Shown piece after piece: positions 43,699-51,907 of a stretch of DNA of 64,000 bases (the first letter of the stretch is position 1; each line of letters starts with the position of its first letter). The DNA comes from Thermococcus sp. M39 (GTDB lineage: Archaea > Methanobacteriota_B > Thermococci > Thermococcales > Thermococcaceae). The notes beneath the pieces are model-generated. The model had not been told where the DNA came from. It was given only the letters and a program-made list of their open reading frames with translations, and made no database searches. The position numbers and the translations under genes are program-made. The DNA lies in the NCBI RefSeq assembly GCF_012027325.1, contig NZ_SNUG01000004.1:1-64000 (forward strand). The letters run 5' to 3'.

Positions 43699-44172
43699 TT
43701 AGGGTGCGGGAAGAATAGTAACTAACCTAGCGAGTTGTCTATCAACTTTTCTTAGTTCTCGGTGAATTTTTAATAACTCTTCATATGGATTATCACCGTG
43801 AAGTTCTACCTGCACTATGATTTCTTGTTCTCCATCTTCAGGACTTGTGTGGAGTGTTATGTTTCTTATCGCGTATTCTTTGAGATTCTCTTTGAAAATT
43901 TGTTGAAGGCGTTGTTTTATCTCGTCATATCTTTTCTCAATGGGGAGAGATACTCTTTTTTTATCTTTTTTATCCTCTTGTTGTAAGGTAATCAGCACAT
44001 CTCTCTGGAAAAAGTTTTTGTATATGTCCGCGAAGTTTACTTTGATTGGGTAAGATATTACTGGTTTTTGAGATAGTGAAGAACCAGAGGGATATTTTAG
44101 TGGGGAGTGGGGTATTTGGCCTCTTTCTTCAATGAGAACTTGATCCCATCTGTGAGGATCATATCTTTTCAT
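43699..44172 (-). CDS. Unknown protein between DUF3467-like and HEPN genes
   Basis: The 157-residue product starts MKRYDPHRWDQVLIEERGQI after a GGTGAGG site. It has a polar N-terminal half with Pro-rich stretches and a C-terminal alpha/beta part (QEIIVQVELHGDNPYEELLK). It overlaps the upstream gene and lies 6 bp before the HEPN gene. I do not recognise it. It may be the antitoxin or partner of the HEPN protein. Confidence 0.5.
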   Translation of the reverse strand: MKRYDPHRWDQVLIEERGQIPHSPLKYPSGSSLSQKPVISYPIKVNFADIYKNFFQRDVLITLQQEDKKDKKRVSLPIEKRYDEIKQRLQQIFKENLKEYAIRNITLHTSPEDGEQEIIVQVELHGDNPYEELLKIHRELRKVDRQLARLVTILPAP

Positions 44173-44470
44173 TTTCCTCACCTTGTTCTTGTTTGGATTT
44201 GTAAAGCTGTAATATCTTATCAAGGTCGTTGAGTAGTTTTTTCGCTGTTGCTGGGGTCATTATGAGCCTTGCCACTGAGACAAAGTATCCTTGATATTGG
44301 GCATTGCCATCTTTAACAACTAAGGATATTTTTGGTTTTAAGAATTCGATTACTATTGAATCATCATTTAGGACATTTATTGTTGCAGCAGTCACATGGG
44401 TTTCCACAAATTTTTCATCTTGAGGAATTACAATGAGTTGTTCTTTTTGGATTTGACTTTCTTCACTCAT
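44159..44470 (-). CDS. DUF3467-like small protein
   Basis: Starting at ATG 44470 (GGGAGAG upstream), the 103-residue product ends YFVSVARLIMTPATAKKLLN followed by DLDKILQLYKSKQEQ. That resembles the C-terminal signature of DUF3467 proteins (a strand followed by a TP-x-x-AKxLLxxL helix). Function is unknown. It is the first gene of the HEPN cluster and overlaps the second by 14 bp. Confidence 0.5.
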   Translation of the reverse strand: MSEESQIQKEQLIVIPQDEKFVETHVTAATINVLNDDSIVIEFLKPKISLVVKDGNAQYQGYFVSVARLIMTPATAKKLLNDLDKILQLYKSKQEQGEENEKI

Positions 44471-44578
44471 AAAACTCTCCCATATGAGGGTTGGATAAGG
44501 TCTTATAAAACTTTTGCGCAAGTATCTTAAGATAATGTTAGGATAAGCTGACATCACCTCTCGAAGCCATTCAGTCAC

Positions 44579-44780
44579 ATCACTAGGTGGACAATCGAGC
44601 AGGCTTAAGTTCCTAGCATTACTTCAGAAAAAGAAGAGGGAAGATAAGAACTGAAACCATATTAAACTGGGTAGTTTCAGTCTTAAAATCCTTTTGCAGG
44701 AACAAAACCCCAGTAGAAAAGAAAAACCCGGACCACACTGTTAGGATTAGGGTTTCTATTGTCACTTTCAATATAGTGTT
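44579..44780. other. Gene-free spacer upstream of the HEPN/MNT module
   Basis: No gene is seen. A 7-bp inverted pair, CTGAAAC and GTTTCAG, spans about 44653-44682. The following 30 bases weakly resemble a thermococcal CRISPR repeat, but there is only one copy. The rest is AT-rich. Confidence 0.35.
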
Positions 44781-44829
44781 GGTCATGAGAACAAAAAGGC
44801 TTTTATATTTCTTTGTTGTTCTCATGACC
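44781..44829. promoter_or_regulatory. Operator/promoter of the HEPN/MNT module (perfect 14-bp inverted repeat)
   Basis: GGTCATGAGAACAA (44781-44794) and its exact reverse complement (44816-44829) flank a 21-bp centre that contains the TATA-like TTTTATATTT. A bound dimer would cover the promoter, and the right arm ends 16 bp before the HEPN start codon. This fits autorepression by the HEPN/MNT pair. Confidence 0.65.
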
Positions 44830-44845
44830 GAAGGGAGGCGATAAT

Positions 44846-45181
44846 ATGCCGATAAATTTAGACGATTTGAGGGCTAATATTAAGGAATACATTGAATCGG
44901 GAGAAGATGACTTCAAAAAAGGGAGATATAATTCAGCCATCATCATGTATTTCAAGGCTATGGTTGGAATTTGCGATTACGTCATTAAGAGGGACTTAGG
45001 ACTTGAGCCAAAGAGCCATGCGGAAAGATTTGCAGTTTTAAGGCTCCATTACAGAGATTTATATCGCATTGTAAATAAATATTTTGACTTTTATAGGGAC
45101 GCCTATGAAAGAAGAATAACAAAAGGAGAAGCGAGGGAGATTAGAAATGCAGTTCTCCAGCTTACCGATAGAATTAAGTGA
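44846..45181 (+). CDS. HEPN-domain protein of a HEPN/MNT toxin-antitoxin pair
   Basis: The 111-residue helical protein has the early segment RYNSAIIMYFKAMVGICDYV and the later HYRDLYRIVNKYFDFYRDAY, typical of small archaeal HEPN proteins partnered with minimal nucleotidyltransferases. GAAGGGAGGCG provides the ribosome binding site. Its 3' end overlaps the nucleotidyltransferase gene by 35 bp. A decayed relative lies at 36.6 kb. Confidence 0.75.
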   Translation: MPINLDDLRANIKEYIESGEDDFKKGRYNSAIIMYFKAMVGICDYVIKRDLGLEPKSHAERFAVLRLHYRDLYRIVNKYFDFYRDAYERRITKGEAREIRNAVLQLTDRIK

Positions 45182-45764
45182 GCTCATGGAAGTAGCCAAG
45201 AGGTTCAAGAGACGGCACAAGAAGGTTTTTGATGTGATCCTCTATGGATCCACAACACTTGGGAAGGAGAAGCCTAACGATTTTGACTTTATGGTTATTA
45301 CCAGAAAAGCCAACGATGGAGAACGCTTTGATTTGGCCTTTGAGTTTAGGGAAATGCTATTAGACTTAGGCTTTCTCCATGAGAAGTTGGATGTTAAGGC
45401 TATCAACCTGGAAAGCCTTTGGGATCCAAATTATTTGGCTACTCCGGGAATCATCATTAGCGGCTTTTCTCTAATCAGGGGAAAGCCGGTTCATGAGCTT
45501 ATGAATGGGGAGGGTTATAGTCTCTTTAACATAAGTGTGCAGAGGCTGAACAGGACCCAGAGGAAGAAGTTCAACTACGCCCTTAAAGGGAGAAGTGGTA
45601 AAGAGGGCGTTCTCAAAGAGCTTGGAGGAATATTCTTGGCTCCTTGGGTGGTTTTAGTTCCCATAGAAAATACCTATAGGTTCAGGGAGTTCCTAGACTA
45701 TTGGGAGGTAGAGTATGAGGTTTATCTAATGTATGGAATAAAGAGTATGGTCAAAAGGTTATAA
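45147..45764 (+). CDS. Minimal nucleotidyltransferase (MNT) of the HEPN/MNT pair
   Basis: The nucleotidyltransferase motif is ILYGSTTLGKEKPNDFDFMV near residue 32, i.e. GS followed by DxD, with a third acidic residue in LDVKAINLE. MNT antitoxins neutralise HEPN toxins, often by adding AMP to them. At 205 residues it is longer than the shortest MNTs and has an extra C-terminal domain. It overlaps the HEPN gene, consistent with translational coupling. Confidence 0.8.
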   Translation: MQFSSLPIELSELMEVAKRFKRRHKKVFDVILYGSTTLGKEKPNDFDFMVITRKANDGERFDLAFEFREMLLDLGFLHEKLDVKAINLESLWDPNYLATPGIIISGFSLIRGKPVHELMNGEGYSLFNISVQRLNRTQRKKFNYALKGRSGKEGVLKELGGIFLAPWVVLVPIENTYRFREFLDYWEVEYEVYLMYGIKSMVKRL

Positions 45765-45784
45765 ATTAGCTTTAGGTGGTAGAA

Positions 45785-46673
45785 ATGAGCCAGAAAAATA
45801 ACAAAGGTGTTCCAACTCATTTGCGAAAAAAAAGTCTTGGAGATGTACAATTATTCTTGTGCGAAGTGCGGGTATGCGTATCTTGAGATACACCATAAGG
45901 ATAGGAATCCTGCTAATAATTCTCTTGATAACTTAGTTCCTCTTTGTAAGGAGTGCCACTACTATGAGCACCTTGGAATGAAGTGGCCAGATGTTAGACT
46001 TAGACTGTTAGAAAAGCTACCCTCATATGATGAAAAGCTGAAAGAAAGAGTGAGATGGAAATTAGAATATGAATTAGATAAGGAGATAAATGAACTCGTG
46101 AGCAAAATTGTTAATGAAATCATAAACAGGATCCATATTCCCGGTTCACAGCTGGCTATGCTGAATGACGAAATCGAGAAGATAGTCATGAAAGAAATTA
46201 GTAAAACAGTAAAGGATGTCAGTGAGGAGCTTGACATAATGGCCAGCAGGCTTGTAAATGAAATCTCTCGTCCCTCCAAAGTAAAATCCATCAGAGTTAG
46301 GATAGAGTGTGACGTGTTCTATGATGATAACACTAATACTAAGAAGGAGATAACAGAAACGTTTGATTTTCAAGAAGTCTTTCAGACAGAAAACGAATCT
46401 GTAAGGGGGAGGAAAGTAAGAAGCCTCATTAGGGGAATATTGAAGGAAATGCTAGAAGATCTTAGGGAAGTGTTGAAGATGGAAGATCTGATGAAAGAGG
46501 GAATAAAAATTGCGATAACAGAGGAGGAGATAAAGAGAATCATTAGATGGGAATTAAAAAGCGAAATTAGGAGCAGAATACGGAGAGAGGCACATGAGAG
46601 GATTGAGAATCTTTTGAATGAAATAGAGAAAGAATTGCAAGAGGAGCGTGAAAGGATAGTATCTAACCAATAG
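45785..46673 (+). CDS. HNH endonuclease with an apparent frameshift at an A8 run
   Basis: The HNH core is visible as CAKCGYAYLEIHHKDRNP, then NNSLDNLVPLCKECHYYEH, with zinc-binding CxxC pairs. A long helical charged C terminus of about 200 residues follows. The well-placed start is ATG 45785 after GGTGGT, whose frame gives MSQKNNKGVPTHLRKK. The HNH frame continues only if one A is removed from the eight-A run at 45825-45832 (RKK then VLEMYNYSC). Without it, translation would have to begin at GTG 45807. The frameshift may be a sequencing error, polymerase slippage or inactivation. Confidence 0.65.
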
Positions 46674-46772
46674 TTTCCACCTGTGAATTTGTATATTGTC
46701 ACGATATAGGAGAAATCAAAACTAAGCCTTGGCTATTCTTCAGTTCAAAAAGATAAAAGAAGAAGGAGAGAT

Positions 46773-47432
46773 TCACGGGGTGTCGAGTTCTTTGATTGCT
46801 GCCAGTAGTGCTCTTCTGTTCTTGCCAGCTTTTTTGATTTTGTCCCCAAGCTCTTCTGCTCCTCTGATCCATTCTTCATTGTGTGATACTCTCATTATCG
46901 CTCTCTTTAAGATATCAAATGCCCCAACTACAGGAACCTTTATCTCGTCGTCCTTGTGCTTATTGAAGATTTCTAGGAATTTCTCAAGCCTCTTGAGTGT
47001 TTCCACATCTCCCTTCTTCTCTAGCAAGTGCTTGAGCTCCTCAAATTTTTCCTCAACCATGTAGTACATGTAAATATGATATAACTCACATGGCGGTACT
47101 GGTCGGTTCAAGTAAAACACTTCCAGGACTTCTGAGTCTATCTCTTCAAGCTTTTTCTGGAAAATTGCTTCTATGGCTTGTTTTAGTGCTTCAAGTCTGT
47201 CCTGCACTTCAAGATAGTAAACTGAGAGCATAGCGTCTTTTATTGCTTTGGTAAATGCCATCTGGAGTTCCTCGAGCGTGGTCGGGATTATAATGTTCTC
47301 TCCCTCAATCGCGAGGAGGATCTGAGGGTTCCTCACGCACTCCACATGGCACCACCTCGCTGGGTACTCATGCAAAACTGGTATATAAACACTTCGGTCG
47401 ATGAGGAGTAACGCATACTTTATATGGCACAT
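46773..47432 (-). CDS. Unknown helical protein of the plasmid-like segment
   Basis: The 219-residue protein has an N-terminal beta-rich part (LLLIDRSVYIPVLHEYPARW) and a long helical remainder (YLEVQDRLEALKQAIEAIFQ, ELKHLLEKKGDVETLKRLEK). It is transcribed divergently from a ribbon-helix-helix-like gene with a 57-bp gap that probably holds both promoters. No family was recognised. A start some codons downstream is possible. Confidence 0.5.
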   Translation of the reverse strand: MCHIKYALLLIDRSVYIPVLHEYPARWCHVECVRNPQILLAIEGENIIIPTTLEELQMAFTKAIKDAMLSVYYLEVQDRLEALKQAIEAIFQKKLEEIDSEVLEVFYLNRPVPPCELYHIYMYYMVEEKFEELKHLLEKKGDVETLKRLEKFLEIFNKHKDDEIKVPVVGAFDILKRAIMRVSHNEEWIRGAEELGDKIKKAGKNRRALLAAIKELDTP

Positions 47433-47489
47433 TGTATGTTAAATAAAATTTTTAAATATCTAGCTTGTATATTTTTATGGTGATAGTAT

Positions 47490-47975
47490 ATGGAAAAAGG
47501 AGAAAGCAAAGTTGTTAGGTTAACAGATGATGCATACAAGGCTCTTGGTAGATTACGAGGGAAAATTAGGAGGTATGGGGAAAGCTACTCATATTCGGAT
47601 ATAGTGCTTGCTGCAGCTCTTCTCCTTGACAATGCTATTGAACGCCACATTGCGAATGTTAGAGACTTGGCGACTATTGCAAAAGTTTTGCGCCTTCAGA
47701 AGTTGAGGGGGGAACTACCAAGGGATTTTGATATTTTTGAAGAACTCAAAAAGCGCTTTCCTAACAGCATTGAATATTTCACAACCCCACCTAGCGAGAT
47801 AGTTTCATCAATCATTGAGCAACTCGTCGATGATGGTTATCCAGATGCAGCAGCATCAATATTATTTGCTCACAAAGAAGAACTTTCCCCAGAAAAATTC
47901 GCACAGCTAAGTGCAAAAATACTCGAAGCACAGGTGCAAATGAAGAAGCAAGTAAAAGAACAACCCAGAGAGTAA
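47490..47975 (+). CDS. Ribbon-helix-helix-like DNA-binding protein
   Basis: The N terminus, SKVVRLTDDAYKALGRLRGK followed by SYSDIVLAAALLLDNAI, has the strand-helix-helix pattern of RHH regulators. A helical domain of about 100 residues follows (IVSSIIEQLVDDGYPDAAAS). Such proteins serve as plasmid or viral regulators and partition factors in archaea. The start is preceded by GGTGAT at about -11. The structured repeat region lies directly downstream. Confidence 0.55.
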   Translation: MEKGESKVVRLTDDAYKALGRLRGKIRRYGESYSYSDIVLAAALLLDNAIERHIANVRDLATIAKVLRLQKLRGELPRDFDIFEELKKRFPNSIEYFTTPPSEIVSSIIEQLVDDGYPDAAASILFAHKEELSPEKFAQLSAKILEAQVQMKKQVKEQPRE

Positions 47976-48170
47976 CCGATGACAACCGAGTAAGTCTCAT
48001 GAGATTGGTTTGCTCGAAAAAACAAAAGATTATTAAGTCTCTCTACTAAGTACCTCACAGAGCTGGGATGAAAGGTGGGTTGTAACCGATGACAACATCT
48101 CCGAGGAAAACGGTCTGCTTGGAAAATAAAGCCTAAAGAGGGGAGTTTGATGCGGGTAACCGATGATGAG
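47972..48170 (+). repeat. Three direct copies of GTAACCGATGAYRA
   Basis: The motif occurs at 47972, 48082 and 48156. The first two copies are identical over 15 bases (GTAACCGATGACAAC), and the third diverges after GATGA. The spacing is 110 and 74 bp. The copies lie in or beside the structured region at 48062-48182. Confidence 0.6.
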
Positions 48171-48182
48171 TGTCATCCCAGC
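48062..48182 (+). ncRNA. Candidate structured RNA or leader
   Basis: A perfect 10-bp stem closes the region: GCTGGGATGA at 48062-48071 pairs with TCATCCCAGC at 48173-48182. Inside, GTTGT and ACAAC close an 8-nt loop (AACCGATG), and CATCTCC can pair with GGGAG/GATG segments. The region is richer in GC than its surroundings, as stable RNAs are in hyperthermophiles. ATGATGA at 48163-48169 also matches a box C, with a possible box D (CTGA) at 48220. Whether it is a free RNA or the leader of the gene at 48233 is unknown. Confidence 0.35.
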
Positions 48183-48232
48183 CGAGCCTCAGAGAGCTAT
48201 GACGACGTTTTATCCCCACCTGAGGTGATCAA

Positions 48233-48697
48233 ATGTTTGGATTTCTGAAAAGAAAGAAAAAGGAAAAATTTGGGCCTTTGATCTATCTAAGTGAGCCTAC
48301 TATAATTTATCACACCCAGACAGAGAAGGTTATCCTTGAAATTCTCGAAGAAAAGCTTGGCTCAAATAATGTTATTCTTCCCTCAAACTATGGGCTTAAA
48401 GGGACAAGCCACATGATAAAAGATGCAGAACTTTTTGTTGCGGTTGCAATAATCGGCAAGTTTACCTCTTTGGTTGTAAATGAAATTAATATTGCTCAAG
48501 AGCTTGGGAAGAAAATCTACACGCTCAACATTGCAAGAAAAGGAGACGAGGTTGAATACATTTTTACGGAAGGAATACCTGAAGACATTGAATGGTTAAC
48601 CCCTGAAGAGACAAACCAGCTCTATGAAGACTTTAGAGGGGAAGAATTCTCTGGTTTTATGAAATTTTTCTTTGGTGATAGAAGGAGAGAGTGGTAG
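48233..48697 (+). CDS. Unknown protein, possibly of nucleoside-deoxyribosyltransferase/TIR-like fold
   Basis: The 154-residue protein has an alternating strand-helix pattern with KDAELFVAVAIIGKFTSLVV followed by NEINIAQELGKKIYTLNI. This recalls the D-...-E-x-x-x-A motif of nucleoside deoxyribosyltransferase-like and TIR-like folds. The start follows GAGGTGAT. It lies between the plasmid-like segment and the chromosomal backbone. The fold call is tentative. Confidence 0.45.
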   Translation: MFGFLKRKKKEKFGPLIYLSEPTIIYHTQTEKVILEILEEKLGSNNVILPSNYGLKGTSHMIKDAELFVAVAIIGKFTSLVVNEINIAQELGKKIYTLNIARKGDEVEYIFTEGIPEDIEWLTPEETNQLYEDFRGEEFSGFMKFFFGDRRREW

Positions 48698-48742
48698 CAA
48701 AACTCTATTAAATCTTGGACTCAACTATTTTTGGTGATATTC

Positions 48743-50281
48743 ATGAAGCGAGTTGTTGTGTTGTTTGTTGCATTAGTTCTGTTGCCACTCTCATTGGCTC
48801 AAGAGATACACTACTTAACCTGGGGCGGGTCTGCTTATGACATTGGTACGGCTTTTATCCCCTATGGAGACAGCGTTTTTATGATAGGCTCAAGCAACAG
48901 CTTTGGAGAAAACAGAGTTGGCTTCATTGTAAAGATGACAGGAGGGAATCTTGACTTCCAGAAAATAATAGAAGGTTCTGATGATATCTGGATCAAGGGC
49001 GCAGTGCTTTGGAAAGATAACATTTACTTAGTTGGACAGATTGGCTCGACAGCGTTTGATACTTTAGATGCCTTTATAGCGAAATTTGATGTGGATGGGA
49101 ATTTAGAATATTTCAAAACATTTGGCAGAAGCTTCAACGATGAGGCAAATGACATTGCATTTGATGATGAGTATCTGTATGTAGTTGGTTACACAAAGCC
49201 AACTGGAAAGACTAAAGAGGGATTCGTTGCAAAGCTGACGGCTGATGGGAATATCGTTTGGTTTGTTCAGTTCGGAACTGGAAATACAGAGGCAAAAGCT
49301 GTTGCAGTTTCTTCAGAGGCTGTATATGTTGCTGGCATTGACAACAATGATATATTCGTTGCAAAATTCAGCAAGGATGGAGAGATGGAGTGGGCTAAGA
49401 TATGGGTAACTGATGGGAGAGAGGATGTAAACGATGCAGTTTTCGATGATGTTTTATATGTAAGCGGCTCAACGGGTGAGAGCTTGGCTTTTGGAGATGG
49501 ATTTTTGCTTAGAATAGCCCCAGATGGTTCCTTAATAAGTGGCATGAACTTTGGACTTGGGTATCAAGATGATATAACCACGATAATCCCAAACGGTACT
49601 GAGCTGATACTGCTTGGCAATACGGGGAATTTTGAAGCGAGGAATATGGATACATTCATTGCAAAGTTCACCCGAGAGGGGGAATTGATATGGTTTGGAA
49701 AGTTCATTGGCTCTGGCTCTGATCTCATAATCAGCGCAATTATGAAAGAGTCTGTTCTCTATGTTGCGGGCTACACCGAGAGTCCTTCTTGGGATTTTGT
49801 AATTCCAAATGTGTCAGATGTTACCAAAAAGACCCTTTATGGGACACTTAAAATCTCATGGAGCAATTATAAACCAAGGACAAGCAAAGTTGCTCTTGCT
49901 TCACAGTCCCGCTCTGTTAGATTGCTTCCCGTTAAAGGAACACTTAATGCACCTCAAGCTGGTGATGCATGGTTCTTTACTTTTGGATCCAAACCAAAAA
50001 AAGAAACACCAACCCCTACACCTATCACAACCACCACAACGAAGACCACAACCACACCAACAAAAACGACCACTACACCCTCGACTACAACAACTACAAC
50101 TGTTATCACAAAGACAGAAACTGAAACAACTACTACACCAACGACCACAACATCTTCAACTCCAACTACGACAACATCATCTTCTACAACAACCACAACA
50201 TCTGAAAAAGGTGGAATATGTGGGCCGGCTTCATTTCTGGTGCTCTTTGTAGGAGCACTACTGATGAAAAGGAGGCGATGA
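48743..50281 (+). CDS. Secreted beta-propeller protein with CGP-CTERM-type anchor
   Basis: A signal peptide (RVVVLFVALVLLPLSLAQ) is followed by propeller repeats of about 50 residues (e.g. DAFIAKFDVDGNLEYFKTFG, EGFVAKLTADGNIVWFVQFG). A Thr-rich, probably glycosylated stalk of about 80 residues comes next. The ending CGPASFLVLFVGALLMKRRR has the Cys-Gly-Pro, hydrophobic helix and Arg tail of the CGP-CTERM sorting signal known from Thermococcaceae. The protein is expected at the cell surface. ATG 48743 is set by GGTGAT. The ligand is unknown. Confidence 0.85.
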   Translation: MKRVVVLFVALVLLPLSLAQEIHYLTWGGSAYDIGTAFIPYGDSVFMIGSSNSFGENRVGFIVKMTGGNLDFQKIIEGSDDIWIKGAVLWKDNIYLVGQIGSTAFDTLDAFIAKFDVDGNLEYFKTFGRSFNDEANDIAFDDEYLYVVGYTKPTGKTKEGFVAKLTADGNIVWFVQFGTGNTEAKAVAVSSEAVYVAGIDNNDIFVAKFSKDGEMEWAKIWVTDGREDVNDAVFDDVLYVSGSTGESLAFGDGFLLRIAPDGSLISGMNFGLGYQDDITTIIPNGTELILLGNTGNFEARNMDTFIAKFTREGELIWFGKFIGSGSDLIISAIMKESVLYVAGYTESPSWDFVIPNVSDVTKKTLYGTLKISWSNYKPRTSKVALASQSRSVRLLPVKGTLNAPQAGDAWFFTFGSKPKKETPTPTPITTTTTKTTTTPTKTTTTPSTTTTTTVITKTETETTTTPTTTTSSTPTTTTSSSTTTTTSEKGGICGPASFLVLFVGALLMKRRR

Positions 50282-50282
50282 G

Positions 50283-51077
50283 ATGGCTGAATTCAAAGTA
50301 CCTAAATCTCATCCCAGATATTGGAGCCTTTACTATCGGCACAAGCTTGAAGAAGCTTTGGAAAAAGGAATTTTGGCAACAGCTGGACTAATAGCCCACG
50401 GTAGAGGGGAGGCTTTTGACTATCTTATTGGTGAAAAAACCATTGAACCAGCAGAAAAAGCCATGAAGGCAGCGGTTGCGAAGCTTTTACTAGCCGAGTA
50501 TCCAGTTCTCTCTGTAAATGGCAATGTTGCAGCATTAGTTCCTAAAGAAACTATTGAATTAGCAAAAGTCCTCAATGCAAAGATTGAGATAAACCTCTTC
50601 TACCGCACAGAAGAGAGGGTTGAAGCGATAGCAGAAGCATTAAGAGAAATTGACCCAGATGTTGAGCTTTTGGGCATAAATCCAACCAAGAGAATTCCAA
50701 ATCTTGAAAGCGAGAGAGGAAAAGTTGATGAGAAGGGCATATGGAAAGCTGACGTTGTTGTTGTACCATTGGAGGATGGTGACAGAACTGAGGCATTGGT
50801 TGCAATGGACAAGTTTGTCATCACGATTGACCTAAATCCCCTTTCGAGGAGCGCCAGAATGGCAGATATCACAATCGTGGACAACATAATAAGAGCGTAT
50901 CCGAGAATGATTGAAATTGCAAAAGAGCTGAAGAAAAAACCAGAAGAAGAGCTTAAAGCGATTGTAGACAATTACGACAACGGAAAAATCCTCAGTGAAG
51001 TTCTGCTTCATATGAAGAACAGATTAGAAAGGCTGGCTAACCAAAACATATGGAGAATGAAGGAGCTACCTTTCTGA
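50283..51077 (+). CDS. 4-phosphopantoate--beta-alanine ligase (archaeal phosphopantothenate synthetase)
   Basis: The protein (KSHPRYWSLYYRHKLEEALE, GLIAHGRGEAFDYLIGEKTI, VITIDLNPLSRSARMADI) matches the archaeal phosphopantothenate synthetase family, which joins 4-phosphopantoate and beta-alanine using ATP in coenzyme A synthesis. At 264 residues it has the normal length. The gene begins one base after the surface-protein stop and is convergent with the regulator gene. A T-rich stretch at 51087-51103 may terminate transcription. Confidence 0.88.
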   Translation: MAEFKVPKSHPRYWSLYYRHKLEEALEKGILATAGLIAHGRGEAFDYLIGEKTIEPAEKAMKAAVAKLLLAEYPVLSVNGNVAALVPKETIELAKVLNAKIEINLFYRTEERVEAIAEALREIDPDVELLGINPTKRIPNLESERGKVDEKGIWKADVVVVPLEDGDRTEALVAMDKFVITIDLNPLSRSARMADITIVDNIIRAYPRMIEIAKELKKKPEEELKAIVDNYDNGKILSEVLLHMKNRLERLANQNIWRMKELPF

Positions 51078-51078
51078 T

Positions 51079-51810
51079 TCAGAGTTCTTTTTCTCTTTTT
51101 TCTACGAGTTTTCTTAGGTTCATTATCAGCTCACTTTCACTTTCCACTTTTGAGACTACTAATGGAACTCTCTCCTTCTCAGCTATTTTAACTGCCAACT
51201 CATCAAGCTTTTTAACGCCATGTAGCACTACAACGGCTGGCTTTAGTCCTTGGACTCTGATAGCAATCATGGGACTCCTTCCAGTTGTCACCTTTGTGAA
51301 AACTAAGGCTCTCTCTGTTGTCCAGCCATATAGCTTAAGGAATTCCTCGCTGCTCATTTCGAGGATTGCCTGAATGCTGTCCACAACAGTGTATCCATAA
51401 ATCCGTCTATCAAGTAAGTCAATGTTGGCAGCAATTTCTCCTTTAACAGCATCAACTATGTCTTTTACAGTCACAGGGAGAGCGAATTCCCTAATGTCAA
51501 GAATGGCACTAGTTGGAAACTCACTTCCAAGTGTTTTGCTGAAAGCTTTGATTACGTTTCCTCCTCTTTTTTCGTCAATTTCAAGTAAAGCCTCAACGAA
51601 CTTTCTTATTGTCGAAGCGCCGGGGCTTTTTCTTCTACCGCCCTCATAATCGCTAATAACTGAAGAAGAAACTCCTAAATACTCAGCTAACTCTGTCTGG
51701 CTAATTCCAAAAATCTCCCTCCACTTGCGCATGGTTTTTCCGGGGTCTGAAGAAAGTGTAATCTCCCCTGCAATTCTCTTAGCCAAAGCTTCCTTTTCCT
51801 TCTCAAGCAT
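51079..51810 (-). CDS. HTH (XRE-type) transcriptional regulator with conserved archaeal C-terminal domain
   Basis: Residues about 30-85 form an XRE-type helix-turn-helix (MRKWREIFGISQTELAEYLG, SSSVISDYEGGRRKSPGAST). The C-terminal 150 residues are a conserved alpha/beta domain (AIRVQGLKPAVVVLHGVKKL) of an archaeal regulator family that I know only as COG1709-like. It may sense a metabolite. Its target is unknown. It is convergent with the phosphopantothenate synthetase gene. Confidence 0.75.
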   Translation of the reverse strand: MLEKEKEALAKRIAGEITLSSDPGKTMRKWREIFGISQTELAEYLGVSSSVISDYEGGRRKSPGASTIRKFVEALLEIDEKRGGNVIKAFSKTLGSEFPTSAILDIREFALPVTVKDIVDAVKGEIAANIDLLDRRIYGYTVVDSIQAILEMSSEEFLKLYGWTTERALVFTKVTTGRSPMIAIRVQGLKPAVVVLHGVKKLDELAVKIAEKERVPLVVSKVESESELIMNLRKLVEKREKEL

Positions 51811-51907
51811 GATATATTTTTCTCCTTTTGTGATTATAAATGTTTCGGCAATTGCCTAAGAAGAGTCGGATATAGAATGAGGCAAATAAAAGGCAAAAAT
51901 GGAAAGT

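Noticed and set aside
44674-44703. A 30-base stretch resembling a thermococcal CRISPR repeat (starts GTTTCA, ends GGAAC)
   Set aside because: Only about 17 of 30 positions agree with the remembered Pyrococcus repeat, there is one copy, and no spacer/repeat periodicity or cas genes are present.
48162-48224. Complete C/D box guide RNA
   Set aside because: Box C is good and a CTGA lies 50 nt away, but the inner D' and C' boxes are poor and no rRNA target could be recognised.
49990-50210. ACC/ACA-rich repetitive DNA, also giving a Val-rich reverse-strand frame
   Set aside because: It encodes the Thr-rich stalk of the surface protein; the repetition is codon-level and the reverse frame is a shadow.
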